Of a stretch of DNA of 64,000 nt, positions 33,501 to 42,004 are shown in pieces. This DNA is from Stappia indica. GTDB lineage: Bacteria; Pseudomonadota; Alphaproteobacteria; Rhizobiales; Stappiaceae. Under the pieces are notes generated by a model. It searched no databases. It was not told where the DNA came from and saw only the letters and a list, made by a program, of their open reading frames with translations. The stretch covers positions 310,001 to 374,000 of the forward strand of contig NZ_MBQE01000005.1 in assembly GCF_001696535.1 (NCBI RefSeq), in the 5' to 3' direction. The position numbers and the translations under genes are program-made. Numbering within the stretch: the first letter of the stretch is position 1; every line of letters starts with the position of its first letter.

Positions 33501-33694
33501 CGAAGAACACCAGCGTCGACGAGCTTGCCGACGAGGCGCTGGGCCGGACGGTGAAGCTCTTTGCCGGCTATGAAAATCCGCAAAAGGGCTATCTGTCGCG
33601 CGCCAGGGTGCGCAAGGAAGCGGAGATGTCCGGCCCGTACGACCATCTGGCGCGGGTGCGAGAATGGGCGCTGAGCGGAGGGGAGGAGGAATGA
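30533..33694 (+). CDS. addB: Double-strand break repair protein AddB
   Basis: AddB is the nuclease/Chi-recognition partner of AddA in the AddAB complex, which resects broken ends for RecA. The 1053-residue product begins VYTIPPSAPFLRTLVDAL and includes LTLYLPTRRAARSI, VLGALNEGNWPQATRNDPWLNR and the C-terminal nuclease region KGTLIHDCLAEF with LAVIDYKTGQAPSDKE (catalytic Asp and Lys). The N-terminal Walker A is not typical, as expected for the alphaproteobacterial AddB. It overlaps addA by four bases. Confidence 0.93.
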   Translation: MTGEARTGEAKTSQASPRVYTIPPSAPFLRTLVDALFDGRLVPGLDPRADPLALADLTLYLPTRRAARSIAPLIREKLGGAPVLLPSIRPLGDVEEDLQLLQVEAWADGLPPALPEMERRFAMTRLVQAWEGALRREVLGLPAGAVLRSPASAADAAWLAGDLLALMDEMATEEIPWTGLAGLVPEDHARYWQITLDFLKIAMEHWPAYLASREASDPKARRSMLLRREAERLRNSPPRGPVIAAGATGSIPAIAELLAVIAGLERGAVVLPGFDAGMDERSWQAILGGEGVSGSPSHPQYGMARLAGALKIARDEVVPLAMGASETLRLRDRLVAEALRPAETTDVWPRIVGEIPQEARARAFADVAMMVARNEAEEALAVATALRSAIEEGKTAALVTPDRTLARRVAVELSRWGLQSDDSAGRPLDQTAPGVLARLAARLALDGLEPVALLALLKHPLTRLGLPSNKIRAAARALERAVLRGPRARAGTQGLRDAVAAARHLATESETPPRLPRWQKLHEDDWDDVADLVDRLAEALAPLERHAETRSPVDVVQLVADHEAVLLNLARDEDGSSDELYAGEAGEGLAAAFAEMIAAGDSGLEAPPADWPDMFIALVSGLNVRRCLPGDPRIAIFGPMEARLQDFDILVLGALNEGNWPQATRNDPWLNRPMKGGLGLDPPERRIGAAAHDFSQALGADRVILSRAERSGGAPAVASRWLLRLTTLLGEDVTAEMQARGRTMLDLAAHLDRIEAGAAPVARPEPAPPVAARPRRISVTEVELLIRDPYALYARKVLVLDPVEPIGGDPGAAEKGTLIHDCLAEFLDSWTGPFDEAALAHLIAIGRAQFAPLDAFPAIRAVWWLRFERIAAAFIRHEAARADLIAGRHLEISGALELDLAPGGRVTLSARADRIDAMADGSLAVIDYKTGQAPSDKEVAALLAPQLPLEVAMIGRGAFGEVDRAAPVATLAYMRLTGGRTPLEWQDRTPKNTSVDELADEALGRTVKLFAGYENPQKGYLSRARVRKEAEMSGPYDHLARVREWALSGGEEE

Positions 33695-36600
33695 GCACCT
33701 TCGAGATCCCGCTGGCGACGCGCGAGAAGCAGGCGCTGGCCGCCGACCCGCGCCGCTCGGCCTGGGTGAGCGCCAATGCCGGCTCCGGCAAGACCTTCGT
33801 GCTGGCGCGGCGGGTGATCCGCCTGCTGCTCGCCGGCACCGCGCCCTCGCGCATCCTCTGCCTGACCTTCACCAAGGCCGCGGCCTCGGAAATGGCGACC
33901 CGCGTCTTCGAGACGCTGGGCTCGTGGATCTCGCTGACCGACGAGGCGCTGGCGAAGGAGCTGGAGGTCATCGAGGGACGGCGGCCGGACGCGCGCGGAC
34001 TGGCGCGGGCGCGCCATCTCTTCGCCGTGGCGCTGGAAACGCCGGGCGGGCTGAAGATCCAGACGATCCACGCCTTTTGCGAGGCGATCCTGCACCAGTT
34101 TCCGCTGGAGGCGAATGTCGCCGGCCATTTCCAGGTGCTGGACGACCGGCAGGCGGCGGACCTGCTTGCCGGCGCGCGCGCGCGGGTGCTGTCGCTGGCC
34201 GAGAGCGACCCGGAAAGCCCGCTGGGCCGGGCGCTGGTGCATCTGGTCTCGGAACTCCCCGACAAGACGGTGGAGGCGGCGCTGGCCGACCTGATCGCCC
34301 GCCGCGACACGCTGCGCCGCTGGCTGCAGGATGCCGGGTCGATGGATGCGGCGCTGGCGCAGCTGACCCGTGCCTTCGGCCTTTCGCAAGGCGAAACGCT
34401 GGCGCGCCTCGATGCGGCTCTGCGCGAGGAGGTCTCGATCTCGCCGCAGGAGGCGCTGGCATATGCCGAGGCGCTGGCGAGCGGCGGATCGCGCGACAAC
34501 GAGCGGGCCGAGCGGCTGCGCTTGGCGGCCCGGCTCGCGGGCAACAGGCCGGACGAGTGGTGGGAGGTCTGGCACCGGGTCTTCCTCAACAAGGACCTGG
34601 CGCCGACCAAGGCGCTGGCCACCAAGAAGGTGGAAGAGAATTTTCCGCAAGTGGTCGAGCGGCTTTACGCCGAGCAGGAGCGCCTCCTGGGGCTGCTCGA
34701 GCGGCGGCGGATCGCCTATGCGCTGGCCGGTACGGAGGCGGCGCTGCGGCTCGCCGATGCGATGCTCGACATTTACGAGCGCGAGAAGACCCGGCGCGGG
34801 CTCATGGACTTCGAGGACCTGATCGTGCGCACGGCGACGCTGCTGTCGCGCGCGGACGCGGCCTTGTGGGTGCAGTACAAGCTCGACCAGGGGCTCGACC
34901 ATATCCTCGTCGACGAGGCGCAGGACACCAGCCCGCATCAGTGGCGGGTGGTGCAGGCGCTGGCCGAGGAGTTCTTCGCCGGTGCCTCGGCGAACGAGCG
35001 CGTGCGCACGCTCTTTGCCGTCGGCGACGAGAAGCAGTCGATCTATTCGTTTCAGGGTGCGGTGCCGGCCTATTTCGCCGATATGCGCCGCTACTTCGAG
35101 CGGCGCGCCCGCGAGGCCGAGGTGGACTTCTCGCGGGTCGAGCTGACGCTCTCCTTCCGCTCGCGCCCCGATGTGCTCTCGGCAGTCGATACCGTGTTCG
35201 AGGCGCCCGACATGCATGCGGGCCTGTCGCAGGAGGCAGGCGCGCCGATCCATGAAGCGGTGCGGCGCAACGACCCCGGCATGGTGGAGATCTGGCCGCC
35301 GGAGGAGCCGGTGGAGCAGGAGGTGCCGGACGACTGGACCGCGCCGGTCGACCGCATCGGTGCCGACAGCCCGATGCTGCGGCTGGCCGACCGGCTGGCG
35401 CGCTCGGTGCGCAGCTGGTGGAAGACCGGCGAGGCCGCGCCCGGCGACGTGCTGGTGCTTGTGCGCAAGCGCGGGCCCTTCGTCGATGCGCTGACGCGAG
35501 CCCTGAAGCGCGAAGGCGTGCCGGTGGCCGGCAGCGACCGGCTGGTGCTCAACCAGCATATCGCGGTGGAGGACCTCTTGGCGCTGGGCCGCTTCCTGCT
35601 GCTGCCCGAGGACGACCTGTCGCTTGCCTGCCTGCTGAAGAGCCCGCTGATCGGCCTCGACGATGACGCGCTGTTCCGCCTCGCCCGGCCGGACGGGGCG
35701 AACCTTCGCTCCGGCACGCTGTGGCAGTCGCTGCGCCGGCAGGCGGAGGGCGATCCGGCGTTCGAGCGGGCGCGCGAGCGGATCGAGACCTGGCGCGCGC
35801 GCGCCGACTTCATGCCGCCCTTCGAGTTCTTCTCCCGCCTTCTGGGCGCCGACGGGGGCCGCCGGGCCTTCCGCGCGCGCCTCGGCTCGGAAGTCGATGA
35901 CGTGCTGGACGAGTTTCTGGCGGTGACGCTGGCCTTCGAGCAGACCGGCGTGCCGGGGCTGGAGGGCTTCCTCGCCTGGTTCGCGGCCGCGCCGACGGAA
36001 GTGAAGCGCGAGCTGAACGCCGCGCGTGGCGTGGTGCGGATCATGACCGTGCACGGGGCGAAGGGGCTGGAAGCGCCGCTTGTCGTGCTGGTCGACGGGG
36101 GGGCAGCGCCCGTCAGCGCTCATCACGATCCGGTGTTCATCGAGCGGGCGATGCCGGGCAATCTCGGCGAGGTTACCGGCCTTGTCTGGAACCCGGTCAA
36201 GGCCGAGCGCAGCCCCTGGCACGGCGAGCGGCTGGATGCCCTGCGCCAGGCGGCGGCCGACGAATATCGCCGCCTGCTCTATGTGGCGATGACGCGCGCC
36301 CGCGACCGGCTGATCGTCTGCGGCTGGATGCCGGCGCGCGGCCAGTCGGAGGACTGCTGGCACGCGCTGGTGGCGCGGGCGCTGGAGCCGGACGCCCGTG
36401 ACGGCGAAGCGGGAGACGGCGGGCCCTGCCGCATCTGGCAGCGCCCCGGCACCACGGCGCCGGCACCGCGCCTTGCCCGGATGGGAGAGGAGACGGCACA
36501 GGAAGAGGGCGCACCCGCGCCGCCCTGGCTGTTCGCCCCGGTGGCCGCGCCGGAGCGGCCGCGCCGGCTGCGCCCGTCCGAGGCCTTCGACGAGATGGAG

Positions 36601-37191
36601 GCGAAGGAAGGAACCGAACCCGTGCCGGCGACCGACCGTCTGGCGGAAGCGCGGGCCGCGCCCGACTTCGCGCTGGAACGCGGCCGCCACCTGCACCGGC
36701 TGCTGCAGCTGCTGCCCGAGCTGCCGCCGGCCGAGCGCCGCGCCGCCGGGACGCGCTATCTCGCCCATGCCCTGACCCCGGTCTTTGCGGCACGGGGAGA
36801 GCAGCTCCTGAGCGAGGCGCTCGGCGTGCTGGAACATCCCGGCTTTGCCGCGGTCTTCTCCGCCGATGCGCGCGCGGAAGTGCCGCTGGCCGGCACGCTG
36901 CGCCTTGCCGACGGCTCGGCCTACGAGGTGTCGGGCCAGATCGACCGGCTGCGCGTCGACGAGGACGCGGTGTGGATCCTCGACTTCAAGACCGATCGGC
37001 GGGTGCCGGAGGGGCCGCAGGAGATCGGCGAGGCCTATGTGGTGCAGCTTGCGGTCTATCGCCGGCTGCTCGCCGACATCTGGCCGGGCCGCGCGGTGCG
37101 GGCCGCGCTGGTCTATACGGCCGGGCCGAAGCTGGTCGAGCTGCCGGGCGAGGCGATGGATGCGGCGGTGGCCGCGCTTGCGCCCGCGTGA
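33691..37191 (+). CDS. addA: Double-strand break repair helicase AddA
   Basis: UvrD-type helicase and nuclease subunit of AddAB. The 1166-residue protein has Walker A WVSANAGSGKTFVLARRVIR, LCLTFTKAAASEMATRV (motif Ia), LVDEAQDTSPHQW (motif II), AVGDEKQSIYSFQGA (motif III), RIMTVHGAKGLEAPLVVLVD (motif V), RLLYVAMTRARDRL (motif VI) and a C-terminal nuclease motif WILDFKTDRRVPEG. The ATG at 33691 overlaps the addB stop (ATGA) and has GGAGG before it; an upstream in-frame start (33664) would give a nine-residue extension. Confidence 0.95.
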   Translation: MSTFEIPLATREKQALAADPRRSAWVSANAGSGKTFVLARRVIRLLLAGTAPSRILCLTFTKAAASEMATRVFETLGSWISLTDEALAKELEVIEGRRPDARGLARARHLFAVALETPGGLKIQTIHAFCEAILHQFPLEANVAGHFQVLDDRQAADLLAGARARVLSLAESDPESPLGRALVHLVSELPDKTVEAALADLIARRDTLRRWLQDAGSMDAALAQLTRAFGLSQGETLARLDAALREEVSISPQEALAYAEALASGGSRDNERAERLRLAARLAGNRPDEWWEVWHRVFLNKDLAPTKALATKKVEENFPQVVERLYAEQERLLGLLERRRIAYALAGTEAALRLADAMLDIYEREKTRRGLMDFEDLIVRTATLLSRADAALWVQYKLDQGLDHILVDEAQDTSPHQWRVVQALAEEFFAGASANERVRTLFAVGDEKQSIYSFQGAVPAYFADMRRYFERRAREAEVDFSRVELTLSFRSRPDVLSAVDTVFEAPDMHAGLSQEAGAPIHEAVRRNDPGMVEIWPPEEPVEQEVPDDWTAPVDRIGADSPMLRLADRLARSVRSWWKTGEAAPGDVLVLVRKRGPFVDALTRALKREGVPVAGSDRLVLNQHIAVEDLLALGRFLLLPEDDLSLACLLKSPLIGLDDDALFRLARPDGANLRSGTLWQSLRRQAEGDPAFERARERIETWRARADFMPPFEFFSRLLGADGGRRAFRARLGSEVDDVLDEFLAVTLAFEQTGVPGLEGFLAWFAAAPTEVKRELNAARGVVRIMTVHGAKGLEAPLVVLVDGGAAPVSAHHDPVFIERAMPGNLGEVTGLVWNPVKAERSPWHGERLDALRQAAADEYRRLLYVAMTRARDRLIVCGWMPARGQSEDCWHALVARALEPDARDGEAGDGGPCRIWQRPGTTAPAPRLARMGEETAQEEGAPAPPWLFAPVAAPERPRRLRPSEAFDEMEAKEGTEPVPATDRLAEARAAPDFALERGRHLHRLLQLLPELPPAERRAAGTRYLAHALTPVFAARGEQLLSEALGVLEHPGFAAVFSADARAEVPLAGTLRLADGSAYEVSGQIDRLRVDEDAVWILDFKTDRRVPEGPQEIGEAYVVQLAVYRRLLADIWPGRAVRAALVYTAGPKLVELPGEAMDAAVAALAPA

Positions 37192-37310
37192 CGGAGACTG
37201 CGTGAGGGGAGATGCGGACGATCGCTTGCTTGACGCGGGCGGGTCGCCTTCCTACGTTCGGGGCAACGAAAGGATGCGTCGCATCCGCGAGCTTTTGGAA
37301 AGGGCATGAG

Positions 37311-37631
37311 ATGGCCACTTCAGTCGTGACCGATGAGAGCTTCGAAACCGACGTCCTGAAGGCGTCCGGCACCGTCGTGGTGGATTTCTGGGCCGAGTGG
37401 TGCGGTCCGTGCAAGATGATCGCACCGGCTCTTGAGGAAATCTCCGAAGAGATGAGCGGGCAGGTGAAGATCACCAAGCTCAACATCGACGAGAACCAGA
37501 ACATGGCGATGAAGTACGGGGTGCGTTCCATCCCGACGCTCATCCTGTTCAAGGACGGCCAGCCGGTCTCCACGCAGATTGGCGCCGCGCCGAAGAACAA
37601 GCTGGCCGCCTGGATCCAGACCGCGATCTGA
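37311..37631 (+). CDS. trxA: Thioredoxin 1
   Basis: A 106-residue thioredoxin, the small cytoplasmic disulfide reductant. The active site is [19 protein letters not shown] and the cis-proline motif is [14 protein letters not shown]. The ATG at 37311 gives the typical [16 protein letters not shown]. In many alphaproteobacteria trxA likewise follows addA. The 221 bases up to grpE contain no clear gene. Confidence 0.95.
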   Translation: MATSVVTDESFETDVLKASGTVVVDFWAEWCGPCKMIAPALEEISEEMSGQVKITKLNIDENQNMAMKYGVRSIPTLILFKDGQPVSTQIGAAPKNKLAAWIQTAI

Positions 37632-37852
37632 CGCCGTCCGGTCCCGGGCGGACCCTGAACCGAATCACGCCGGTCCGGCTTGCCTTCGAAGGCTTGCCGG
37701 ATCGGTGCGTCTTGCGTGCGATGCCGGGTGGACGACAGTCCGGCCGGCATTGACGCACCGGCGAGACCCGGGCCTCTCCTGCGGGGGAGGCGGACGGGCC
37801 CGCCGGTCGGACCAGACCTTTTCTGAAGACGCCGAGCATTGCCGGGAAGACC

Positions 37853-38485
37853 ATGAACGACAGCAACGACAAGACCAATATGAACCCCGAGGATGCCGTT
37901 TCCGGTCATGAGGCCGAGAACGGCGGCGAGGCGCAGGCCGCGCTCGACCCGACCGAGGCGCTGCTGGCGGAAAACGCCGAGCTGAAGGATCGCATGCTCC
38001 GCACCATGGCGGAGATGGAGAACCTGCGCCGGCGTACCGAGAAGGAAATCCGCGACAGCAAGCAGTACGCGGCGGCCAGCTTCGCGCGCGACATGCTGGG
38101 TGTCGGCGACAACCTGCGCCGGGCGCTGGAGGCGATCTCCGCCGAGGTGCGCGATGCGGCCAACGACAGCATGCGGGGCCTGATCGAGGGCGTCGAGATG
38201 ACCGAGCGCGAGATGCTCAACCAGCTCGAAAAGCATGGCGTGCGCCGCATCGACCCGGCCGGCGAGAAGTTCGATCCGAACTTCCATCAGGCGATGTTCG
38301 AGGTGCCGAACACCGAGGTGCCGAACAACACCGTGGTGCAGGTGATGCAGGCCGGCTACGTGATCGGCGACCGCGTGCTGCGTCCGGCGCTTGTCGGCGT
38401 GTCGAAGGGCGGGCCGAAGGAGCGCGAGCCCGAGGGCGAGGCCCCGGCGGGCGAGCCCGGCTCGACGGTCGACCGCACCGCCTGA
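37853..38485 (+). CDS. grpE: Nucleotide exchange factor GrpE
   Basis: GrpE releases ADP from DnaK. The 210-residue protein has an acidic N-terminus, a long helical segment ([25 protein letters not shown]) that forms the dimer stalk, and the family signature [46 protein letters not shown]. hrcA, which often precedes grpE, is not adjacent, and no CIRCE element was found upstream. Confidence 0.94.
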   Translation: MNDSNDKTNMNPEDAVSGHEAENGGEAQAALDPTEALLAENAELKDRMLRTMAEMENLRRRTEKEIRDSKQYAAASFARDMLGVGDNLRRALEAISAEVRDAANDSMRGLIEGVEMTEREMLNQLEKHGVRRIDPAGEKFDPNFHQAMFEVPNTEVPNNTVVQVMQAGYVIGDRVLRPALVGVSKGGPKEREPEGEAPAGEPGSTVDRTA

Positions 38486-38532
38486 CGACGTCTTTCCGGG
38501 GCTCGGACGAGGCCCGGTCTTATGGTTTGCGA

Positions 38533-38560
38533 AAAAGGCGCGCCCCGGGGCGCGCCTTTT
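38533..38560. terminator. Bidirectional terminator between grpE and the ketosynthase gene
   Basis: A perfect 28-base palindrome made of AAAAGGCGCGCCCC and its reverse complement. Flanking A and T runs let it work for both convergent genes. Confidence 0.9.
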
Positions 38561-38575
38561 GTGTTTGTGCCCGGG

Positions 38576-39844
38576 TCAGCTGTAGCGGCTGAAGACCAGC
38601 GCGGCATTCACCCCGCCGAAGCCGAAGGCGTTGGACAGGACATGGTCGACCGGCGCCGACCGGGCACCGTCAGAAATCAGGTCGAAGCCGTCTGCCTCCG
38701 CCATCGGGCGGGCGATGTTCAGGCTTGGCGGCAGGGTGTTGTCACGGAGCGCGAGAACCGAGAACACCGCCTCGATGGCCCCTGCTGCCCCCAGCATGTG
38801 ACCGGTTGCCGACTTGGTGGAACTGATCGGCACGCGGCCGCGGGCAGCGCCGAGAACCCGCTCCAGCGCTGCCAGCTCCGCCGCATCGCCGACAGGCGTC
38901 GAGGTGGCATGCGCGTTGACATAGCCGATCTCCGCGGCCTCGATCTCGGCCATCGCGATGGCGATCTCCATCGCCCGCGCGGCCTCGCGGCCGTCCGGCC
39001 AGCCGGCCGTCACGTGATGGGCGTCCGTGGTCGTGCCGTAGCCCGAGAGGACCGCCAGGGGACGGGCGCCGCGGTGCTCGGCATGGTCCAGCCGCTCGAT
39101 CACCAGCATCGCCGCGCCTTCCGACAGGACGAAGCCGTCATGGTCCGCATCGAACGGGCGCGAGGCGCGCTGCGGATCGTCGTTGTAGCCGAAGGACAGC
39201 GCCTTGGCCGCGGTGAAGCCGCCGATAGCGACCGGATCGACGCAGCCTTCCGCGCCGCCGCACAGGGCGATATCCGCCTCGCCCGAGCGGATCAGCCGCA
39301 TGGCATCGCCGATGGCCTGGGCCGAGGCGGCGCAGGCCGTGGTGGGAGAGCCGGCCGGCCCGTTGAAGCCGAAGCGGATCGACACCTGGCCCGCCGCGAG
39401 ATTGGGAAGGAACGAGGGAACGACGAAGGGTGAAAGCCGGCGCGGCCCCTCCGTGCGCACCAGCTCGCTGGCCGCGGTGATCGCCGGAACGCCGCCGACG
39501 CCGGTGCCGATCTGCGTCGCGGTGCGCGCCCGCTGTGCGGGATCCTCCGGGTGCCAGCCGGCCTGATCCAGCGCCTCGGTGGCCGCGGCCATGGCATACT
39601 GGATGAACAGGTCGTTCCGCCGCCGGTCGCGGGCATCCATGCAGCGCTCGGGATCGAAGCCGTCCGCATCGTCCGCGATGGAGGGAACCAGCCCGGCGAT
39701 GCCGCATTTCCAGCCGGCCGTGTCGAAGCGGGTGTTGGCGACGATGCCGCTCTCACCGGCGATCAGCCGTCGCCAGTTCGCCTCGATACCGGCGCCCAGC
39801 GGCGATACCGCCCCCAGACCCGTGACGACGATGGGAACCGACAT
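38576..39844 (-). CDS. Beta-ketoacyl-ACP synthase, FabF-like
   Basis: A 422-residue KAS I/II enzyme that would condense malonyl-ACP with an acyl chain. The catalytic triad is visible: Cys171 in TTACAASAQAI, His311 in YVNAHATSTPVGDA and His348 in KSATGHMLGAAGA. The C-terminus NAFGFGGVNAALVFSRY is typical. It does not lie in a fab cluster (no acpP or fabG nearby); instead a MarR gene is directly upstream on the same strand, so it is probably a paralogue for a special lipid or lipid remodelling. The ATG at 39844 follows AAGGAGGCTTGC; a palindrome at 39871-39884 may regulate it. Confidence 0.9.
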   Translation of the reverse strand: MSVPIVVTGLGAVSPLGAGIEANWRRLIAGESGIVANTRFDTAGWKCGIAGLVPSIADDADGFDPERCMDARDRRRNDLFIQYAMAAATEALDQAGWHPEDPAQRARTATQIGTGVGGVPAITAASELVRTEGPRRLSPFVVPSFLPNLAAGQVSIRFGFNGPAGSPTTACAASAQAIGDAMRLIRSGEADIALCGGAEGCVDPVAIGGFTAAKALSFGYNDDPQRASRPFDADHDGFVLSEGAAMLVIERLDHAEHRGARPLAVLSGYGTTTDAHHVTAGWPDGREAARAMEIAIAMAEIEAAEIGYVNAHATSTPVGDAAELAALERVLGAARGRVPISSTKSATGHMLGAAGAIEAVFSVLALRDNTLPPSLNIARPMAEADGFDLISDGARSAPVDHVLSNAFGFGGVNAALVFSRYS

Positions 39845-39870
39845 GCAAGCCTCCTTGGTAAGATCTTTAG

Positions 39871-39884
39871 TGTGCATATACACA
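39871..39884. promoter_or_regulatory. Candidate MarR operator before the ketosynthase gene
   Basis: TGTGCATATACACA, symmetric apart from one mismatched pair, lies 27 bases before the ketosynthase start and 34 bases after the MarR stop. Size and symmetry fit MarR-family sites, but the link is inferred from position. Confidence 0.45.
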
Positions 39885-39918
39885 TAAGAAGGCGAGCACA
39901 AGGGGGCCTATCCGGCTT

Positions 39919-40341
39919 TCACGGCGCCGCCAGCCGCCGGGCGACGCTGAGATAGATCGCCGCCTCCTCTTCCGTGATGTCCTTCATCACCGAGGCATAG
40001 GCGCCGGGCCACTCCTCCAGGATCGGATCGAGGAGGGTATTGCCCTCCGCCGTCAGCTCGCAGACGCGCTGGTTTCCCGGCAGGCCGGCAACGCGCCGGA
40101 CAAGTCCCTTCTTCGCAAGGAGGTCGAGATTGCGCGTCAGGCTGGTGCGGTCGAGGGCGATACGCTCGGCAAGGCCCATGACCGGCTGCCCGGGCAGGTA
40201 GCGGATCGCCGCCAGAAGAAAGAACTGCTGGACCGTGACGCCATAGGGCTTGAGCCTTGCGTCCCAGCGCTTCAGCAGCGCGCGCGAGGTCGCCACGGTG
40301 TTCATGATCAGGCAGTCGGCAAGGGCTTTGGGCAGGGTCAT
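39919..40341 (-). CDS. MarR-family transcriptional regulator
   Basis: A 140-residue winged-helix protein. It has the MarR layout: N-terminal dimer helix, LKPYGVTVQQFFLLAAIRYLPG, recognition region LAERIALDRTSLTRNLDLLAKKGLVRR, wing VAGLPGNQRVCELTAEGNTLL and C-terminal dimer helices. It precedes a beta-ketoacyl synthase gene on the same strand (75 bases between stop and start) and is divergent from the TRIC-type gene. Its ligand is not evident. Confidence 0.88.
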   Translation of the reverse strand: MTLPKALADCLIMNTVATSRALLKRWDARLKPYGVTVQQFFLLAAIRYLPGQPVMGLAERIALDRTSLTRNLDLLAKKGLVRRVAGLPGNQRVCELTAEGNTLLDPILEEWPGAYASVMKDITEEEAAIYLSVARRLAAP

Positions 40342-40467
40342 GCCGGTATTGGAAAGCTGCGCCCCGCGAAGTCAAGACCTCGGCGCCTGCCGCAACACCG
40401 GGGACAGCGGGCGCGCGCGCCACTTCGGCCGTTGCGGATGCGCCGGGTTACGGCCTAGCATCGCCGC

Positions 40468-41106
40468 ATGGCGACCATGCTCCAGATCCTCGATTTTCTC
40501 GGCGTTGCCGTCTTCGCGGTGACGGGTGCCATCGTCGCCTCGCGCCTGCGGCTCGACTGCCTGGCCTTCGTGTTCTTCGCCGTGTTCACCGGCGTCGGCG
40601 GCGGCACGCTGCGCGACCTGCTGCTCGATGCGCCGGTCTTCTGGGTCGAGAACGAGATCTATCTCGTGGTCTGCATCGCCATCGGCGCGCTGATGTGGTT
40701 CGCAACGCCGCTGGTGGAGCGGATGAGCAAGCCGCTGCGCTGGGCCGATGCGATGGGCCTTGCCGCCTATTCAGTGATGGGCGCGGCGAAGACGCTGGCC
40801 CTCGGCCATCCGCCGACGGTTGCGGTGCTGATGGGCGTCGCCACCGCCACCTTCGGCGGCATCATCCGCGACACGATTGCCGACCAGCCCTCGGCACTGG
40901 TCAAGCCGGAGCTCTATCTGACGCCGGCCTTTGTCGGCGCGGGTGTCTATGTCGGCCTGTTCACCTTCGGCGGCGTTCCGGCCTGGCCAGCGGCGATGGC
41001 CGGGGCTGCGGCCGCGCTGGTGCTGCGCGGCGGGGCGATCATCCGGGGCTGGAACCTGCCGGCCTATACGCCGCCGCCCGATACGCCCCCATCCGACAAG
41101 CCCTGA
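40468..41106 (+). CDS. Trimeric intracellular cation channel family protein (UPF0126)
   Basis: A 212-residue membrane protein of the prokaryotic TRIC/YadS family with two related halves of three helices. The motifs are FTGVGGGTLRDLLLDAPVFW in the first half and ATFGGIIRDTIADQPSALV in the second, each with the glycine-rich kink and Arg-Asp pair typical of the family. A proline-rich tail ends the protein. Bacterial TRIC proteins form potassium-permeable channels in vitro; the role here is unknown. Confidence 0.88.
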   Translation: MATMLQILDFLGVAVFAVTGAIVASRLRLDCLAFVFFAVFTGVGGGTLRDLLLDAPVFWVENEIYLVVCIAIGALMWFATPLVERMSKPLRWADAMGLAAYSVMGAAKTLALGHPPTVAVLMGVATATFGGIIRDTIADQPSALVKPELYLTPAFVGAGVYVGLFTFGGVPAWPAAMAGAAAALVLRGGAIIRGWNLPAYTPPPDTPPSDKP

Positions 41107-41140
41107 GGGCCGCCTGAAAACACCATCTGAAACGAAACGG

Positions 41141-41165
41141 CCCGCGCGTCGAGCGACGCGGCGGG
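41141..41165. terminator. Hairpin between the convergent TRIC and lapA genes
   Basis: Stem CCCGC/GCGGG extended by CGTC/GACG (41141-41150 with 41155-41165). On the minus strand it is followed by GTTTCGTTTC, so it mainly serves lapA. Confidence 0.6.
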
Positions 41166-41198
41166 CTGAAATCCGGAGTGTCGAATTCTTGGCGTCGG

Positions 41199-41546
41199 TC
41201 AGGCGGCCGAGCGGGAGGTGATCGCCTTGCCGCCGCCGGTGCTGCCCTCCTGCTGCGCCTTCAGCCGGTCGGCCTCGGAATGCCAGCGGTCGGCCTCGCG
41301 CCGCTTGACGCGAGCTTCCTTGCGCCACTTGCCCTGGGCGGCCCAGGAGGCGACGCCGCCGATGAAGACGCCGAAGGCGACGGCCGCGAACAGGATCCAG
41401 AACAGCGGCGCGTCGATGCTGAGTGCCGGGTCGACACGGTTGAACGGGTCGAGCGACAGCGTCACGACATGCCGGTTGGCGACCGCCAGCGCGATCAGCA
41501 CGATGGCGATCGGCACCAGCACGAGGTTCTTCAGAAAGCGCGTCAA
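41199..41546 (-). CDS. lapA: LapA-domain (DUF1049) membrane protein
   Basis: A 115-residue protein with two membrane segments (NLVLVPIAIVLIALAVAN and LFWILFAAVAFGVFIGGVAS), a short periplasmic loop with LSLDPFN, and a charged C-terminal helix rich in Lys, Arg and Glu. This is the LapA layout; enteric LapA works with LapB in lipopolysaccharide control. The start is probably TTG at 41546, preceded by GGAGACTGGA; no ATG lies in frame close by. It follows ihfB on the same strand. In several rhizobia trpF-trpB-trpA come next; here they do not. Confidence 0.8.
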   Translation of the reverse strand: MTRFLKNLVLVPIAIVLIALAVANRHVVTLSLDPFNRVDPALSIDAPLFWILFAAVAFGVFIGGVASWAAQGKWRKEARVKRREADRWHSEADRLKAQQEGSTGGGKAITSRSAA

Positions 41547-41692
41547 TTCCAGTCTCCTGTACGGGCCGTGCCCGCGCGCAGCCCCAAGGGCCCCGTAAGT
41601 CCTGTCCGATCCGCCCGCGGCCACCCGGCGCCGGTCAGGTCAGCGGCCGGGACAAGATCCGGGGCAGAGTTCGGGACGGCGTTCGGGGCATC

Positions 41693-42004
41693 TCAATCGT
41701 CGTCGTCGGGATCCTCCGAACCGTCCCCGTCGTTGAGCCGCTCGCGCATCTCCTTGCCGGTCTTGAAGAAGGGAACATACTTCTCTTCCACGTCGACCTT
41801 CTGCCCGGTGCGCGGGTTGCGCCCGGTGCGCGCCGGCCGGTTTTTCACCGAGAAGGCGCCGAAGCCGCGAAGCTCGACCCGGTTGCCGCTGCGCAGGGCA
41901 TCGGTGATCTCGTCGAGGATCGCGTTGACGATGTTCTCCACGTCCCGCTGGTAGAGATGCGGATTCTGTTCGGCGATCCGTTGCACCAGTTCCGACTTGA
42001 TCAT
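41693..42004 (-). CDS. ihfB: Integration host factor subunit beta
   Basis: A 103-residue DNA-bending protein of the HU/IHF family: [19 protein letters not shown], the conserved [26 protein letters not shown] beta-arm with the intercalating Pro, and [17 protein letters not shown]. It ends in an acidic tail [10 protein letters not shown]. The start overlaps the sppA stop (ATGA) and has GGGGGACG upstream. IHF assists replication, recombination and sigma-54 promoters. Confidence 0.93.
   Translation of the reverse strand: MIKSELVQRIAEQNPHLYQRDVENIVNAILDEITDALRSGNRVELRGFGAFSVKNRPARTGRNPRTGQKVDVEEKYVPFFKTGKEMRERLNDGDGSEDPDDDD

Noticed and set aside
29576-33646. Very long open frame (about 1,350 codons) on the minus strand
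   Set aside because: It lies antisense to murU and addB, has low-complexity Arg/Ala/His/Gln-rich translation and no motif. Such shadows are common in GC-rich DNA.
33589-36837. Long minus-strand open frame of about 1,080 codons
   Set aside because: Antisense to addA, which has all helicase motifs; the opposite frame has a shadow composition.
37632-37852. CIRCE element before grpE
   Set aside because: No TTAGCACTC-N9-GAGTGCTAA-like repeat is present.
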